NCBI GenBank assembly: GCA_964481235.1
Contig: CAYZYH010000006.1
Location: 1 to 58,817, forward strand
Direction of reading: 5' to 3'
DNA: 58,817 bases
Source: JAUPVL01 sp964481235
GTDB taxonomy: Bacteria > Patescibacteriota > Saccharimonadia > CAILAD01 > BJGX01
Positions 33,635-43,125 of this stretch are shown here, in pieces. Position 1 is the first letter of the stretch. The number at the start of each line of letters is the position of its first letter. The translations under genes and the position numbers were made by a program. The notes under the pieces are model-generated. The model saw only the letters and a program-made list of their open reading frames with translations. It was not told the origin of the DNA and did no database searches.

Positions 33635-33742
33635 TCCTTTTTATTATAGTATAGTTGTTCATAAACCTATAGACTACAATGTTACATCTGATTATACATG
33701 CAATTGAACACATTTTACAAGTTGCGCAAATAATAGTTTGTT

Positions 33743-34459
33743 TTATTGGGGTCTTTTTTGTGCAACTCTTGCAGCGATATTTTCTAACCAATCGTCGAGC
33801 CTAGAAAGTCGATAGTCGCTATTACTTAAGCGCACAGCCTGCTCAATAATATAATCAGCTACAACTGGATTTTTCGGTAAGAATGATCCGTGCAAATAAG
33901 TACCGATTGCGTTGTTACTAAAAATCCCCTCTTCTTTGGATACCTTATTGTTTCCAAAGCCTTTGGTAACTAAGCCTAGAGGTTTTTCACCCGCCAAGAG
34001 CTCTGTATTGCCACTATGATTCTCAAAACCTACCATTTCACCAAATTTATCACTATTAATAACAATGTTTCCTATCATCCTAAATTCTGTTGCTTTTGTT
34101 ATTGCATTGAATATACCTATACCTGGTATATCTTCTTGGTTTGAGGTAACAAAGTACTTACCAAAAAGCTGATAACCGCCACAAATAGCAAGCATCGGAA
34201 CTTTTCTATTAAAATGGTCGTGTATTATTTTTCTGTGTTTTTGCAAGTCTTGTGCCGCATAAGTTTGTCCTTTGTCCTGCCCACCACCGATAAATATAAT
34301 ATCGAAATCATCTTTAAGATTGTCATCTATTAAGTGCTTATGGTATTCATATTTTATACCACGCCACTCCATCCTTTTTTGTAGAGTAATGATATTACCA
34401 AAATCACCATATATATTCATTCTATCTGGGTATAAATGAAGTATTTTTATAGGTTTCAT
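33743..34459 (-). CDS. gatD: Lipid II isoglutaminyl synthase, glutaminase subunit GatD
   Basis: 238 residues, CobB/CobQ-type class I glutamine amidotransferase. The nucleophile Cys is in AICGGYQLFG (about residue 93) and the His in GTYLHGSFLP. An FIGGGQDKGQ segment lies before it. With MurT it amidates the D-Glu of lipid II to D-isoglutamine. It overlaps murT by 4 bases (ATGA), so the subunits are co-translated. Confidence 0.93.
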   Translation of the reverse strand: MKPIKILHLYPDRMNIYGDFGNIITLQKRMEWRGIKYEYHKHLIDDNLKDDFDIIFIGGGQDKGQTYAAQDLQKHRKIIHDHFNRKVPMLAICGGYQLFGKYFVTSNQEDIPGIGIFNAITKATEFRMIGNIVINSDKFGEMVGFENHSGNTELLAGEKPLGLVTKGFGNNKVSKEEGIFSNNAIGTYLHGSFLPKNPVVADYIIEQAVRLSNSDYRLSRLDDWLENIAARVAQKRPQ

Positions 34460-35838
34460 GAAGAAATACCTCTTATACTACCGTTGCTCTTTTTTGCAAT
34501 TTCCTTTCGTATAATCATCATTGCTGTATAAGTGGGAAGTATATATGCCGTATTATCCCTGGGTGTAAGTTCAATAAGTTTATCTAGAGCCTTTTCTATG
34601 TTGGGCTCAATACTTATTTGATCAATACTAATGCCGGCGTACTTAAGTCTGAGTGCCATATCGTAAGCTCGGCTTCCACTTACTACGATTTTTGCTTTGT
34701 AGCTACTAATATCTTCTATCGCGCTATCCCATAACCAAGACACATCTCTACCGTCTGCTAAGTGATCATTGATACATATTAGTAGTGGTTGGGTTTGAGG
34801 CTTTGGTTTTAAATAGGTTTGTATTACTTGATTGAATCCGGTAGGGTTTTTAATAAGAATTAGCTCTATTTGTCTTTTAGAGTAAGTTAGCTCTTCACCT
34901 CTACCGAAGGCCGGAGTACTATTATTAAGCGTTTCTATAAGGGCTTTAGTTTTTATATTAACGATATTTGCAACACCTATAACCGCTAAGGCATTGTATA
35001 TATTATACAGACCTGGCAACTTTAGGTTAATTTTTAGTACTTCTGTTGGTGTTTTTACATCAATTTTAGAACCATTCTTAGATATTTGGTGCATTCTCGA
35101 TAGTGTTATTTGGGGTTTTGGCCTTGAGTTCTGAGTATTTTTTGACCTGTAGATTCCTATATGGCTAAAATAACGTTGTGTATATTTCAACTTTTTGCCA
35201 GTATTTATGTCGAATACACTATCGGCAGTATAATCATGTTCAATCTTCTCACCAATATATTCATTAACGCCAAAATATACTACGTCTTTTTTAGATTCTC
35301 TGCCCAAACTTGCTACTAGGGGGTCGTCAGCATTAAGAATAAGAGTAGATTGAAGATCTTTAAAGGTGTTGCGAAAGTTATTTGCTATGCTGTCAAGTTC
35401 ACCGTATCGGTCTAGCTGATCTCTAAACAAGTTGGTAACTACAAGGTAGTCGGGCTTTAGATCTCTACACACACTAGGTATGTAAGCCTCATCCACCTCA
35501 AAAACGGCCATATCCTCTTTGCATCTACCTTTGCTATTGCTATGAGCCAAAATTGTGGCAATAACACCTCTTCTAAGGTTAGAGCCTGCAGTATTGCGAA
35601 CAAAGCTGATACTACTACGCTTTAAAACGTCTGCTATTATTTTTGATGTGGTAGTCTTACCGTTCGTACCTGTAACAACAATGACACCTTTTGGAAAATT
35701 ATTTTTACGTAACTTACTGAGTAGATTAGAGTCTATTTTTTCGGCAACCAAGCCAGGCATAGCCGTACCGCTCAATCTAAACAGCTTACCTGTTGAGCTA
35801 GCTAGCTTCGCCGATTGAATTGCTATATATTTACGCAT
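34456..35838 (-). CDS. murT: Lipid II isoglutaminyl synthase, Mur-ligase subunit MurT
   Basis: 460 residues. Walker-type loop VTGTNGKTTT at about residues 55-64, then FEVDEAYIP, NLFRDQLDRYGELD and the C-terminal DUF1727-like domain. MurT activates the D-Glu carboxyl of lipid II with ATP and receives ammonia from GatD. The zinc-ribbon insert of known MurT (four Cys) aligns with residues 206-241, where the framework (HIG-Y, RPKP) is kept but all four Cys are replaced. TACAAT lies 9 bases before the ATG. Confidence 0.93.
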   Translation of the reverse strand: MRKYIAIQSAKLASSTGKLFRLSGTAMPGLVAEKIDSNLLSKLRKNNFPKGVIVVTGTNGKTTTSKIIADVLKRSSISFVRNTAGSNLRRGVIATILAHSNSKGRCKEDMAVFEVDEAYIPSVCRDLKPDYLVVTNLFRDQLDRYGELDSIANNFRNTFKDLQSTLILNADDPLVASLGRESKKDVVYFGVNEYIGEKIEHDYTADSVFDINTGKKLKYTQRYFSHIGIYRSKNTQNSRPKPQITLSRMHQISKNGSKIDVKTPTEVLKINLKLPGLYNIYNALAVIGVANIVNIKTKALIETLNNSTPAFGRGEELTYSKRQIELILIKNPTGFNQVIQTYLKPKPQTQPLLICINDHLADGRDVSWLWDSAIEDISSYKAKIVVSGSRAYDMALRLKYAGISIDQISIEPNIEKALDKLIELTPRDNTAYILPTYTAMMIIRKEIAKKSNGSIRGISS

Positions 35839-35862
35839 ATTGTTTATATTGTATCAGAGAAG

Positions 35863-36744
35863 TTAAGATTGTGTATGCAAGTACAAATAGACATGCTCTT
35901 CAGCCTGTGAAATATTTTGTATCCAAGAAATATGCTTATTTCTTCTAAACCAAGTTAGTTGTTTCCTAGATAATTGCCAGGTGGCATTATTTATTTTAGC
36001 TTCTAAATCATCAATACTATACTTACCGTGCAGGTAGTCGATTACTTGGGCGTAGCCAGTTGTATGTAAAAGTATGTCTGTTTGACCGTAATTTTTTAGT
36101 AAATTCTCTACTTCTTGTATAAAGTTATTATTCAACATATATTTTGTTCGTGTTGCTATATTTTGCTTTAACAAAGGCGTTTCTACATACAAACCTAGTA
36201 CGAGTGACATGGGTATATTGCGTTTTCTGTCGTTGTCTTTGCTAGGTCCTTTAGAAATTAACTGCTCAACTCTGCGCCTATTGTTGGTATCAATTTTAAG
36301 ATACTCTTTAGGGTATTTTTGCTGTGCCAATTTACTTAGTTTAGTAAGGCTCATTTCTTTAATTTTTGTTTGATCTGCAAGGCTTAACGTATTTCTGAAT
36401 TTATAATTATATAATACGGCATCTATATACATGCCACTACCGCCAACCAAGAATGGCAGCTTGTTCTTTATTTTTATGTTATCAATAGCTTTTTGTGCGG
36501 CTTTTTTATATTCAGCAGCACTAAATGGTTTGTCTGGACTACAAATATCAATAAGATGGTGTTTCACTCCGCCTTGTTCAGATCTAGTTGGTTTGGCTGT
36601 GCCAACACTCATTCCCTGGTATATGGTTCTAGAATCAGCACACACAATCTCACCATTGAATTTTTTTGCCAATTTAATTGATAAAGAGGTTTTACCAGAG
36701 GCGGTAGCACCCAAAATAGTGACCAGTTTATCTTTTTTAAGCAT
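35863..36744 (-). CDS. miaA: tRNA dimethylallyltransferase MiaA
   Basis: 293 residues. P-loop GATASGKTS at residues 11-19, ADSRTIYQGMSVGTAKP with the catalytic Asp, HHLIDICSPDKPFSAAEY, and a C-terminal LTWFRRNKHISW. It adds a dimethylallyl group to A37 of tRNAs reading U-starting codons. The start overlaps the thrS stop by one base, so the two form an operon. Confidence 0.95.
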   Translation of the reverse strand: MLKKDKLVTILGATASGKTSLSIKLAKKFNGEIVCADSRTIYQGMSVGTAKPTRSEQGGVKHHLIDICSPDKPFSAAEYKKAAQKAIDNIKIKNKLPFLVGGSGMYIDAVLYNYKFRNTLSLADQTKIKEMSLTKLSKLAQQKYPKEYLKIDTNNRRRVEQLISKGPSKDNDRKRNIPMSLVLGLYVETPLLKQNIATRTKYMLNNNFIQEVENLLKNYGQTDILLHTTGYAQVIDYLHGKYSIDDLEAKINNATWQLSRKQLTWFRRNKHISWIQNISQAEEHVYLYLHTQS

Positions 36745-38552
36745 TACAGGCTACGATTTTTGATATTTTTCAATAATGTTGCTAAAAATACTTCATACTT
36801 TTGAGTTCCAAGGTCATTTCCACTATACTGCCTTATAGATACAGAGCTTGTTTTTTGCTCTTTCTCGCCTACAATTAAAGCGTAAGGAACCTTCATAACT
36901 TCTGCATTACGAATTCTTTTACCCAGCGACTCTGAGGAATCGTCTAATTTTACCCTAATACCAGAATCATGGTAGTAATTGGTTACTTCTTGCGCAAACT
37001 TACTAAACTTTTCTGATACTGGAATAATACGTACTTGTTCTGGCGCCAACCAAAGCGGAAATATACCTGCTGTGTGCTCTATGTATACAGATAGGAATCT
37101 TTCGACAGAGCCTAGTATTGCACAATGAATCATGACTGGCTGTTTTTTGTTGGCATTTTTATCGATATACTCTAGATTGAATCTTTGAGGTTGTACAAAG
37201 TCTAGCTGTATAGTTGCTACCTGAGTTTCCCTACCAAGAGCATCTTTGGCTATAAAGTCTATTTTAGGGCCGTAGAAGGCTGCTTCACCTTCATCTACTA
37301 CATACTCCAGATTATTTTCTTTCGCTAAAGTCTCTAGAATGAGCTGTGCATTGTCCCAGAGTTTATTATCACCTAAGTATTGGTCGTTATTATCACGAAA
37401 TGACAAGTGTACACGCTGAATAGGCATAGCTACTTTGCGATACAATTCCGAAACAATCTCTATCAAGCCATTCACAGATTCAGAAACTTGCTCTTCTGTA
37501 CAAAATATATGAGAGTCGTCTTGAGTTATTGAGCGTACTCTTTCGAGTCCATTGAGTTCGCCCGACTTCTCGTCCCGGTATACCGTTGTATTCTCCATAT
37601 ACTTAATTGGTAAATCTCGGTAGCTTCTCTGTTTTGATGAGTAAATTTGTGCATGATGCGGGCAATTCATTGGTTTTAACACCAACTCATCTGATGTTTC
37701 TTGGCTTTTAACCAAAAATAACTCATCACCAAACTTTTGCCAGTGTCCAGAAGCCTCATACAGCTCTTTTTTAGTAATATGCGGAACCCAGACTTCTTCA
37801 AAGCCTTTGCTTTGCTTTAACTCAACTGAATACTCTCCAAGTAGTTGTCTCAATATAGTCCCTCTAGGGGTAAAAAGCGGTAAACCAGATCCCACTAACT
37901 CTGAAAACGTAAATAAATCTAGTTTTGACCCAAGCTTGCGGTGATCGCGCTTAGTGGCTTCTTCTAACATTTGCTTGTAATTATTTAATTCTTCTTTAGT
38001 TGTAAAAGCTACACCATAAATTCTCTGTAATTGTGGATTGGTTTCATCCCCACGCCAAAATACACCCGATATTTTAGTTAGATCAAAGCTATCTGGGTTT
38101 ATCTCTGAAGTATTTTTTACGTGTGGTCCGCGACACAAGTCTACAAATTCGCCCGTTTTATATACCGTAACTGTTGTTATTTTTTCATCATTTTGTACCA
38201 AATCTCTATCACCTGCATCACTAACTGCTGTAGAGCCCTTGGTTTTTAAGTCATTTAATAGCTCAACCTTGAAGTCTTGCTTGTTTTTCTTGAAATATGC
38301 TATTGCTTCGTCAATAGGCCACTCTTCTTTCACAAAATCTAATTTTTGGCTAATCATTTTTTGCATGGCTTTGCGTATTTTGAGTAAGTCAGCCAATGCT
38401 AATGGCTTATCTAAGCTCATATCGTAGTAAAATCCATTCTCTACTACGGGTCCGACCCCAAACTTTGCTTCTGGGTGCTGTACTTGCATCACAGCGGCAA
38501 GAATATGGGCAAGACTATGTCTTATTTTATGTAGCTGTTCGTCTTTGTTCAT
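36744..38552 (-). CDS. thrS: Threonyl-tRNA synthetase without TGS domain
   Basis: 602 residues. It opens directly in the editing domain (IRHSLAHILAAVMQV, with the HxxxH zinc/editing motif) and lacks the roughly 60-residue TGS domain of longer ThrRS. The class II core has motif 2 (RVRSITQDDSHIFC) and zinc-site residues in PMNCPHHAQIY, then motif 3 (ILGSVERF) and the anticodon domain. AAGGAG lies 7 bases before the ATG. Expression is probably controlled by the leader at 38569-38704. Confidence 0.96.
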   Translation of the reverse strand: MNKDEQLHKIRHSLAHILAAVMQVQHPEAKFGVGPVVENGFYYDMSLDKPLALADLLKIRKAMQKMISQKLDFVKEEWPIDEAIAYFKKNKQDFKVELLNDLKTKGSTAVSDAGDRDLVQNDEKITTVTVYKTGEFVDLCRGPHVKNTSEINPDSFDLTKISGVFWRGDETNPQLQRIYGVAFTTKEELNNYKQMLEEATKRDHRKLGSKLDLFTFSELVGSGLPLFTPRGTILRQLLGEYSVELKQSKGFEEVWVPHITKKELYEASGHWQKFGDELFLVKSQETSDELVLKPMNCPHHAQIYSSKQRSYRDLPIKYMENTTVYRDEKSGELNGLERVRSITQDDSHIFCTEEQVSESVNGLIEIVSELYRKVAMPIQRVHLSFRDNNDQYLGDNKLWDNAQLILETLAKENNLEYVVDEGEAAFYGPKIDFIAKDALGRETQVATIQLDFVQPQRFNLEYIDKNANKKQPVMIHCAILGSVERFLSVYIEHTAGIFPLWLAPEQVRIIPVSEKFSKFAQEVTNYYHDSGIRVKLDDSSESLGKRIRNAEVMKVPYALIVGEKEQKTSSVSIRQYSGNDLGTQKYEVFLATLLKNIKNRSL

Positions 38553-38568
38553 AATTACTCCTTAAATA

Positions 38569-38704
38569 ATAAAAACCACCTTGTAAGTGCTCGGTCCCAA
38601 AAGTCTTGGGAGGTTCCACCGAGCTTATCCGTGGTGGATCTCTCTTTGCCTATCAGTTACGCCGACTGGCTTACGAGACACATAGGTTGGTTAGGCCTAT
38701 ATAT
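38569..38704 (-). promoter_or_regulatory. T-box-like or other switching leader of thrS
   Basis: On the minus strand the leader contains CTCGGTGGAACCTCCC, resembling the T-box core (GGTGG-N-ACC). The CCACC at 38633-38637 can pair with GGTGG inside that motif (38616-38620) or with a second GGTGG (38576-38580) that is followed by TTTTTATT, a terminator arrangement. An inner GCTCGGT/ACCGAGC helix (38618-38624 with 38589-38595) competes with the first pairing. That is the logic of a transcription switch. A specifier stem is not clearly seen, although ACC triplets occur upstream. T-box identity is inference. Confidence 0.55.
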
Positions 38705-38754
38705 AGTCTTATTTAGCTAAACTCTATTTTAGCAAACATTTAAGATAATTCAAT

Positions 38755-38831
<77 letters not shown>

Positions 38832-38931
38832 CAGTAAAAGCAATGATTTGGTTTAATATACTTTATTAAATAGTACTCTATAGAATTATATCCTTTATCA
38901 GGTTAGTTTACAATTTAATATAAAAGACGGT

Positions 38932-40188
38932 CTAATGTTGGGTACTTTTTCTCACTTCATCTGTAGCAAATCCAATCTTATCAAGAGAAAATGACTGCTC
39001 AGCCCAAGAGCTAGCCGATAAAACAACTTTAGAACCATACTTATTTTCTAGAGAATCTACAGCCTCAGACAAAGCTGAATTACCAGGGCCTAAGGACGTA
39101 GGTAAAAAATCTAGTTGTCGTAATGATGTTAAATCTATCAAAGTAATGTTAATTTTCTTCAATTTAGAAATATATTTATGTTTTTTTAACAACATATTAA
39201 TATAATGGATAATTAAATAATTACTACTAAAGGCAGGTAGCTTGTTAAGCTTATAATTGAAATAAATATTATCAATATAGGCCAGCTGAATAACCAAGCC
39301 TTTAGCAAATAACTTATTTTCTCTAAGTCTATAACCAAGAACTTCAGCTATTTTTATACAATATGTTGTAATTTTATATAAATTAGTGTTTTTTAAACCT
39401 GTTATGGTCACTTGGTGACCTAGTGATTTACGTTCTATAACTGGTAATTCATCTACTTCGTAACCCCTAAGTCTTAGGTACCATTTTTGGCCATTTACAC
39501 CAAAGTGTCTACTTAGAAACCTCCAAGAAGATCGATACAGATCAGATGGCGTATTGATTTGTTGAGATATAAACTGCTTAGCCATTCTCTTACCTACACC
39601 GGTAAGATCGGTAAGCTTAAAGTTAGAATAAAATTCTAAAAGATTGGACTGTTCTATACAAAATAAACCATTAGGCTTGTCATAGCTCGCGGCCATTTTG
39701 GCTAGCCAGACATTGCTAGCTATGCCAATAGAACAATTTATATGTTCATCATATAAATTTCTAATAGAGCTATTTATTGCTTTACATAAAGCAAATACTC
39801 GATCTTTATTTTGCGCGTACGAAGGCACTTTGAGGTATGCCTCGTCTATTCCACGGGCTCTCACTCGGCAAATTGTACTATGTAGTACATTCATAAATTC
39901 ATTGTGAACTTGTCTATATTGAGTTGGATTGCCATAAGCTATCTCTATATCTGGGCAAAGCATTAGAGCCTCACCTACCTTAATACCAGTATATATACCG
40001 GCTCGCTTTGCAATATACGATGCAGCTACAATACTTGAACCCATTGTATAACCAGTCGCTATACCCACTGGTTTATTGCGTAATCTCGGGTTGTAATACT
40101 GCTCTACCGATGCAAAAAATGAATCCATGTCTATATATATAGTTGAGTAGTCTATGGGTTTTTGGCGTAACATTTTTTCTGGAATCAT
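38932..40188 (-). CDS. dinB: Y-family DNA polymerase (DinB/Pol IV-like)
   Basis: 418 residues. Palm motif IDMDSFFASVEQYY near residue 20, SSIVAASYIAKRAGI, and second catalytic motif GIDEAYLKV (usually SIDEA) follow the translesion polymerase plan. The thumb HhH is in LTGVGKRMAKQ and the little-finger domain follows. It copies past damaged bases with low fidelity. TAGTAT lies 6 bases before the ATG, a leaderless arrangement. Confidence 0.92.
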   Translation of the reverse strand: MIPEKMLRQKPIDYSTIYIDMDSFFASVEQYYNPRLRNKPVGIATGYTMGSSIVAASYIAKRAGIYTGIKVGEALMLCPDIEIAYGNPTQYRQVHNEFMNVLHSTICRVRARGIDEAYLKVPSYAQNKDRVFALCKAINSSIRNLYDEHINCSIGIASNVWLAKMAASYDKPNGLFCIEQSNLLEFYSNFKLTDLTGVGKRMAKQFISQQINTPSDLYRSSWRFLSRHFGVNGQKWYLRLRGYEVDELPVIERKSLGHQVTITGLKNTNLYKITTYCIKIAEVLGYRLRENKLFAKGLVIQLAYIDNIYFNYKLNKLPAFSSNYLIIHYINMLLKKHKYISKLKKINITLIDLTSLRQLDFLPTSLGPGNSALSEAVDSLENKYGSKVVLSASSWAEQSFSLDKIGFATDEVRKSTQH

Positions 40189-40254
40189 ATAAATATACTA
40201 CCAAAAATTAACCATATTTTACAAACAAATACCGAACGATTGTGACTAAGTTTA

Positions 40255-40283
40255 TTGCAAGACTAACTTAATTACAGTACAAT
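40255..40283 (+). promoter_or_regulatory. Promoter of the 40328-40852 gene
   Basis: TTGCAA (40255-40260), 17 bases, TACAAT (40278-40283). A leader of about 35 bases precedes the ATG. Confidence 0.7.
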
Positions 40284-40327
40284 ACTCGAAACCATCAGTA
40301 CCTACACATCTTAAGGATATTTAAGAC

Positions 40328-40852
40328 ATGAAATTTGTACACTTCTTGCAACGCCTTAGATGTCGTCGTGGACCCAAACCTATTGGTCCCTCCGATAACA
40401 CATTGGGCTTAACGTTCCTTGTACAACCCAACTTCTACTACTTTGAGGGGTGCGGACGGCCATGCTGGTTGCCACTCAACCCCGCTCCTAAACGTGGTGG
40501 ACCAGATTGGGCAGTTACAGATGGCTGGCCAACGGAACCAGACTATGCCGATTATAAATATATCAAAAGAAACTACGTGCTAGATGATCCAGATATGGTC
40601 GACAACTATGTGCGAGTTATAGGTCAAGTCCGCAGTCAAATGACCGTGAATGAGATTGGTCAAAAATCAGACATCTGGGATGTCATCGCTATTCCACCCG
40701 AGAAGGCAACGCGAAATACACATCTCATTGCAGAAACCGATGCCGATGGGAACTATATAGTTTATGCAAGCGATTTATGGCTTGGCAATACCGGATGGAG
40801 AGACATACCATACGAAATGCCTCAGGCCACTCTAGATCTTCTAGATACCTAA
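40328..40852 (+). CDS. Hypothetical protein rich in Pro, Trp and Tyr
   Basis: 174 residues with no recognised family, no membrane helix and no signal peptide. The N-terminal 20 residues are basic, followed by a Pro/Gly/Trp-rich stretch with three Cys (C12, C42, C46). It has its own promoter and terminator, like the genes at 1-7650. An AAGGA sits about 12 bases upstream of the ATG, farther than usual. Function unknown. Confidence 0.6.
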   Translation: MKFVHFLQRLRCRRGPKPIGPSDNTLGLTFLVQPNFYYFEGCGRPCWLPLNPAPKRGGPDWAVTDGWPTEPDYADYKYIKRNYVLDDPDMVDNYVRVIGQVRSQMTVNEIGQKSDIWDVIAIPPEKATRNTHLIAETDADGNYIVYASDLWLGNTGWRDIPYEMPQATLDLLDT

Positions 40853-40857
40853 TCAAA

Positions 40858-40886
40858 ACACCTCTCAATTTTTGAGAGGTGTTTTT
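40858..40886 (+). terminator. Terminator of the 40328-40852 gene
   Basis: ACACCTCTCAA (40858-40868) pairs with TTGAGAGGTGT (40872-40882) around a 3-base loop, followed by TTTT. It starts 5 bases after the stop codon. Confidence 0.92.
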
Positions 40887-40919
40887 ACTTACTTAAGTAA
40901 TCTTGTTGATTTATATTGT

Positions 40920-41624
40920 CTAAGAATCTTTCGAAGTGTCGGTGTCAGTAGCTTTTTCTTCACCACCCTCGGTAGCTTCACCCTCAGCACCTTCGGTACC
41001 CTCTTCACCTTCTTCAGCAGGCATTTCTTCTACAATGTCTTCGTCGAGAGCATCAATTTCTTCTTGTGATCGTGGAGCTTCCACCTTAGCAACTAGTTCT
41101 TCGCCATCAACAAATATCTCAACTCCTCCTGGTATAACCAAATCTCTTACATGAATAGATTTTTCAAAGTCATCAAGCCCACTAATATCTACTTCTATAT
41201 TAGCTGGGAGCTTGGCTGGGAGCGTTTCTACCTCTACTTCTTCAATATTCGTAAGCAATGTACCTTCTAGTTGGTAAACAGCTGGAGCGTCGCCCACAAA
41301 GTGCAATGGCACAGTAGTACGAATAGCCTGGCTCATATTTACCCTGTATAGATCGGCGTGAATAAGATCACCAGTAACAGGGTCGTGATTAACATCATGA
41401 ATAAGTACATTAGCAGACTTATCTTGATCTATCTTGAGATCTAAGATAGTGTTGTGACCTGATACAGCAAATACACGTCCAAACTCATGGGCATTCAAAA
41501 ATATAGGCTCATTGTCTTTATCTTGACCATACACAATAGCCGGCAAATTACCAGATTTGCGCTCGGTTGAAAGTTTTTTTCCAAACACATTGCGTGTCTG
41601 GCCAATAAGTGTAGTTTTGTCCAT
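40920..41624 (-). CDS. rplY: 50S ribosomal protein bL25 (CTC family)
   Basis: 234 residues. The N-terminal 90 residues are bL25 (RNVFGKKLSTERKSGNLPAIVYG, then HDVNHDPVTGDLIHADLYRV), followed by the TL5/CTC beta domain (VPLHFVGDAPAVYQLEGTL) and a very acidic tail of about 45 residues. It binds 5S rRNA. The acidic tail is longer than in most relatives. It follows a zinc-ribbon gene 15 bases upstream. Confidence 0.95.
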   Translation of the reverse strand: MDKTTLIGQTRNVFGKKLSTERKSGNLPAIVYGQDKDNEPIFLNAHEFGRVFAVSGHNTILDLKIDQDKSANVLIHDVNHDPVTGDLIHADLYRVNMSQAIRTTVPLHFVGDAPAVYQLEGTLLTNIEEVEVETLPAKLPANIEVDISGLDDFEKSIHVRDLVIPGGVEIFVDGEELVAKVEAPRSQEEIDALDEDIVEEMPAEEGEEGTEGAEGEATEGGEEKATDTDTSKDS

Positions 41625-41639
41625 AATGTAATTAAAATA

Positions 41640-42005
41640 TTAGAAGTGGGAATTGAGATCGGTAGTATGACTGGTAAGGTAGAGATGTAAGTCAGCAACT
41701 TCGCTAGAATTAATTGGAGAAAGACTCGAGAAGCGTTGCTTTTCACCCTTTTCTAAGTCATTCTTACGAAGCTTACTGCCATAGTAATGGCTAGATTTGG
41801 TCTTTTTACTCTCTAGTTGACCACTCAATAAAACAGTGGCAAGAATTGGTAATGAACAAGCTGTACAGGTTAGTTGCATAAAACAATGTTCATCTATACG
41901 ACCCAAAAAGGTAATATCCTCATGTTGGTACTGTGCACCACATGATGGACACTTGTAAAATACTTGTAGATTTTTTATCAATTCTTGAAGGTTCTTACCA
42001 TTCAT
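41640..42005 (-). CDS. Small zinc-ribbon protein, unknown
   Basis: 121 residues. A zinc ribbon is formed by CPSCG (about residues 19-23) and CTAC (about residues 47-50). A polar, low-complexity tail follows. A GGG-type site precedes the ATG. It lies between the WecA-like gene and rplY on the same strand and may be co-transcribed with rplY. Role unknown. Confidence 0.7.
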   Translation of the reverse strand: MNGKNLQELIKNLQVFYKCPSCGAQYQHEDITFLGRIDEHCFMQLTCTACSLPILATVLLSGQLESKKTKSSHYYGSKLRKNDLEKGEKQRFSSLSPINSSEVADLHLYLTSHTTDLNSHF

Positions 42006-42057
42006 ATTTACTACCCTCTTGCACCCAAGTGTAGCACAATATCGCTTGTAGTGTCAA

Positions 42058-43125
42058 TCAAGACCGTCTGCTTTTGCGTCTAATAATTACTGATAGAAGT
42101 AGAAACATCAACATAAGCAGTATAACTAACGAGAAAATAGCCACGATCTTTTGAGTTGGCGATGCTATAAGAGCAATGCCACCAAATATTATACAGAGTG
42201 CATAAATACTAAGAGCCGCTTGACGCTGTGATAGACCAGCATCTAACAATAGATAGTGCAAGTGTCCTCTATCGGCACTAAATGGCGATCTACCGCTTAA
42301 AACGCGTCTCAGAGCTGCCCAAACGGCATCTATTATAGGAACACCCAGTACTAGTGCTGCGGTAGCAAGCTTACCACCAGAGAATATAGCGATTACACCT
42401 AGGCTCATACCCAAAAAGTATGCCCCAGAATCACCATTAAATATTTTAGCTGGATGAAAGTTGTACACCAAATAACCCATACAACCACCGGCTAAGGCAA
42501 TAGAAATGAGCGCGGTCTGACTTTGGTGCACATCTGGGCTTAAGGCTAAAAAGAACATTACTACAGCCGCAATTGCAGCGATACCACCAGACAAACCATC
42601 TATTCCATCTACAAAGTTCATGGTGTTGGTCATACCAGCCAACCAAAGGGTGGTAAGAAATAACGCCACTACATTAAAACTCACCATATAACCAAGAACT
42701 GCAAAGCTAAAAGTTGGGTCGGTAAAAACAAAACTTTGTCCGCCAATAGGGTTAGTCACAGCTTCTATTCGAATTCCAAAAAAGCTAAATGCTATAATTG
42801 CCGCCAAAATCTGCACTGCAAGTTTTTGCAATGGTTTTAACCTAGAAATATCGTCTATAAAGCCTAGCACCAATACTATTGTGCTAGCTACTATCAAACC
42901 CCAGTACCCTAGGTTGCGTTCGGGTACTAAAATTAGTGTAGTAATAATAAAGGCCAAAAATATAGCTATACCACCGCCACGCGCCATCTTGGTGGTGTGT
43001 ATTTTTCTACTGTTCTTTTCGGGCTTAGCATCTACCGCACCGACCATAAAGGCGAACTTTTTTACCGCTGGTACAAAAAGTGCAGCCAAAATAAATGTAG
43101 CAAGTAGAGCAACTATATATATCAT
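42058..43125 (-). CDS. WecA/TagO-type polyprenyl-phosphate HexNAc-1-P transferase
   Basis: 355 residues with about ten membrane helices. Catalytic signatures are present: VLGFIDDISRL (the D-D motif), NFVDGIDGLSGG, FNGDSGAYFLG and the cytoplasmic RGHLHYLLLD histidine loop. It transfers GlcNAc-1-P (or similar) from UDP to undecaprenyl phosphate. It overlaps the GT2 gene by 4 bases, so both likely build the same lipid-linked glycan. Confidence 0.93.
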   Translation of the reverse strand: MIYIVALLATFILAALFVPAVKKFAFMVGAVDAKPEKNSRKIHTTKMARGGGIAIFLAFIITTLILVPERNLGYWGLIVASTIVLVLGFIDDISRLKPLQKLAVQILAAIIAFSFFGIRIEAVTNPIGGQSFVFTDPTFSFAVLGYMVSFNVVALFLTTLWLAGMTNTMNFVDGIDGLSGGIAAIAAVVMFFLALSPDVHQSQTALISIALAGGCMGYLVYNFHPAKIFNGDSGAYFLGMSLGVIAIFSGGKLATAALVLGVPIIDAVWAALRRVLSGRSPFSADRGHLHYLLLDAGLSQRQAALSIYALCIIFGGIALIASPTQKIVAIFSLVILLMLMFLLLSVIIRRKSRRS

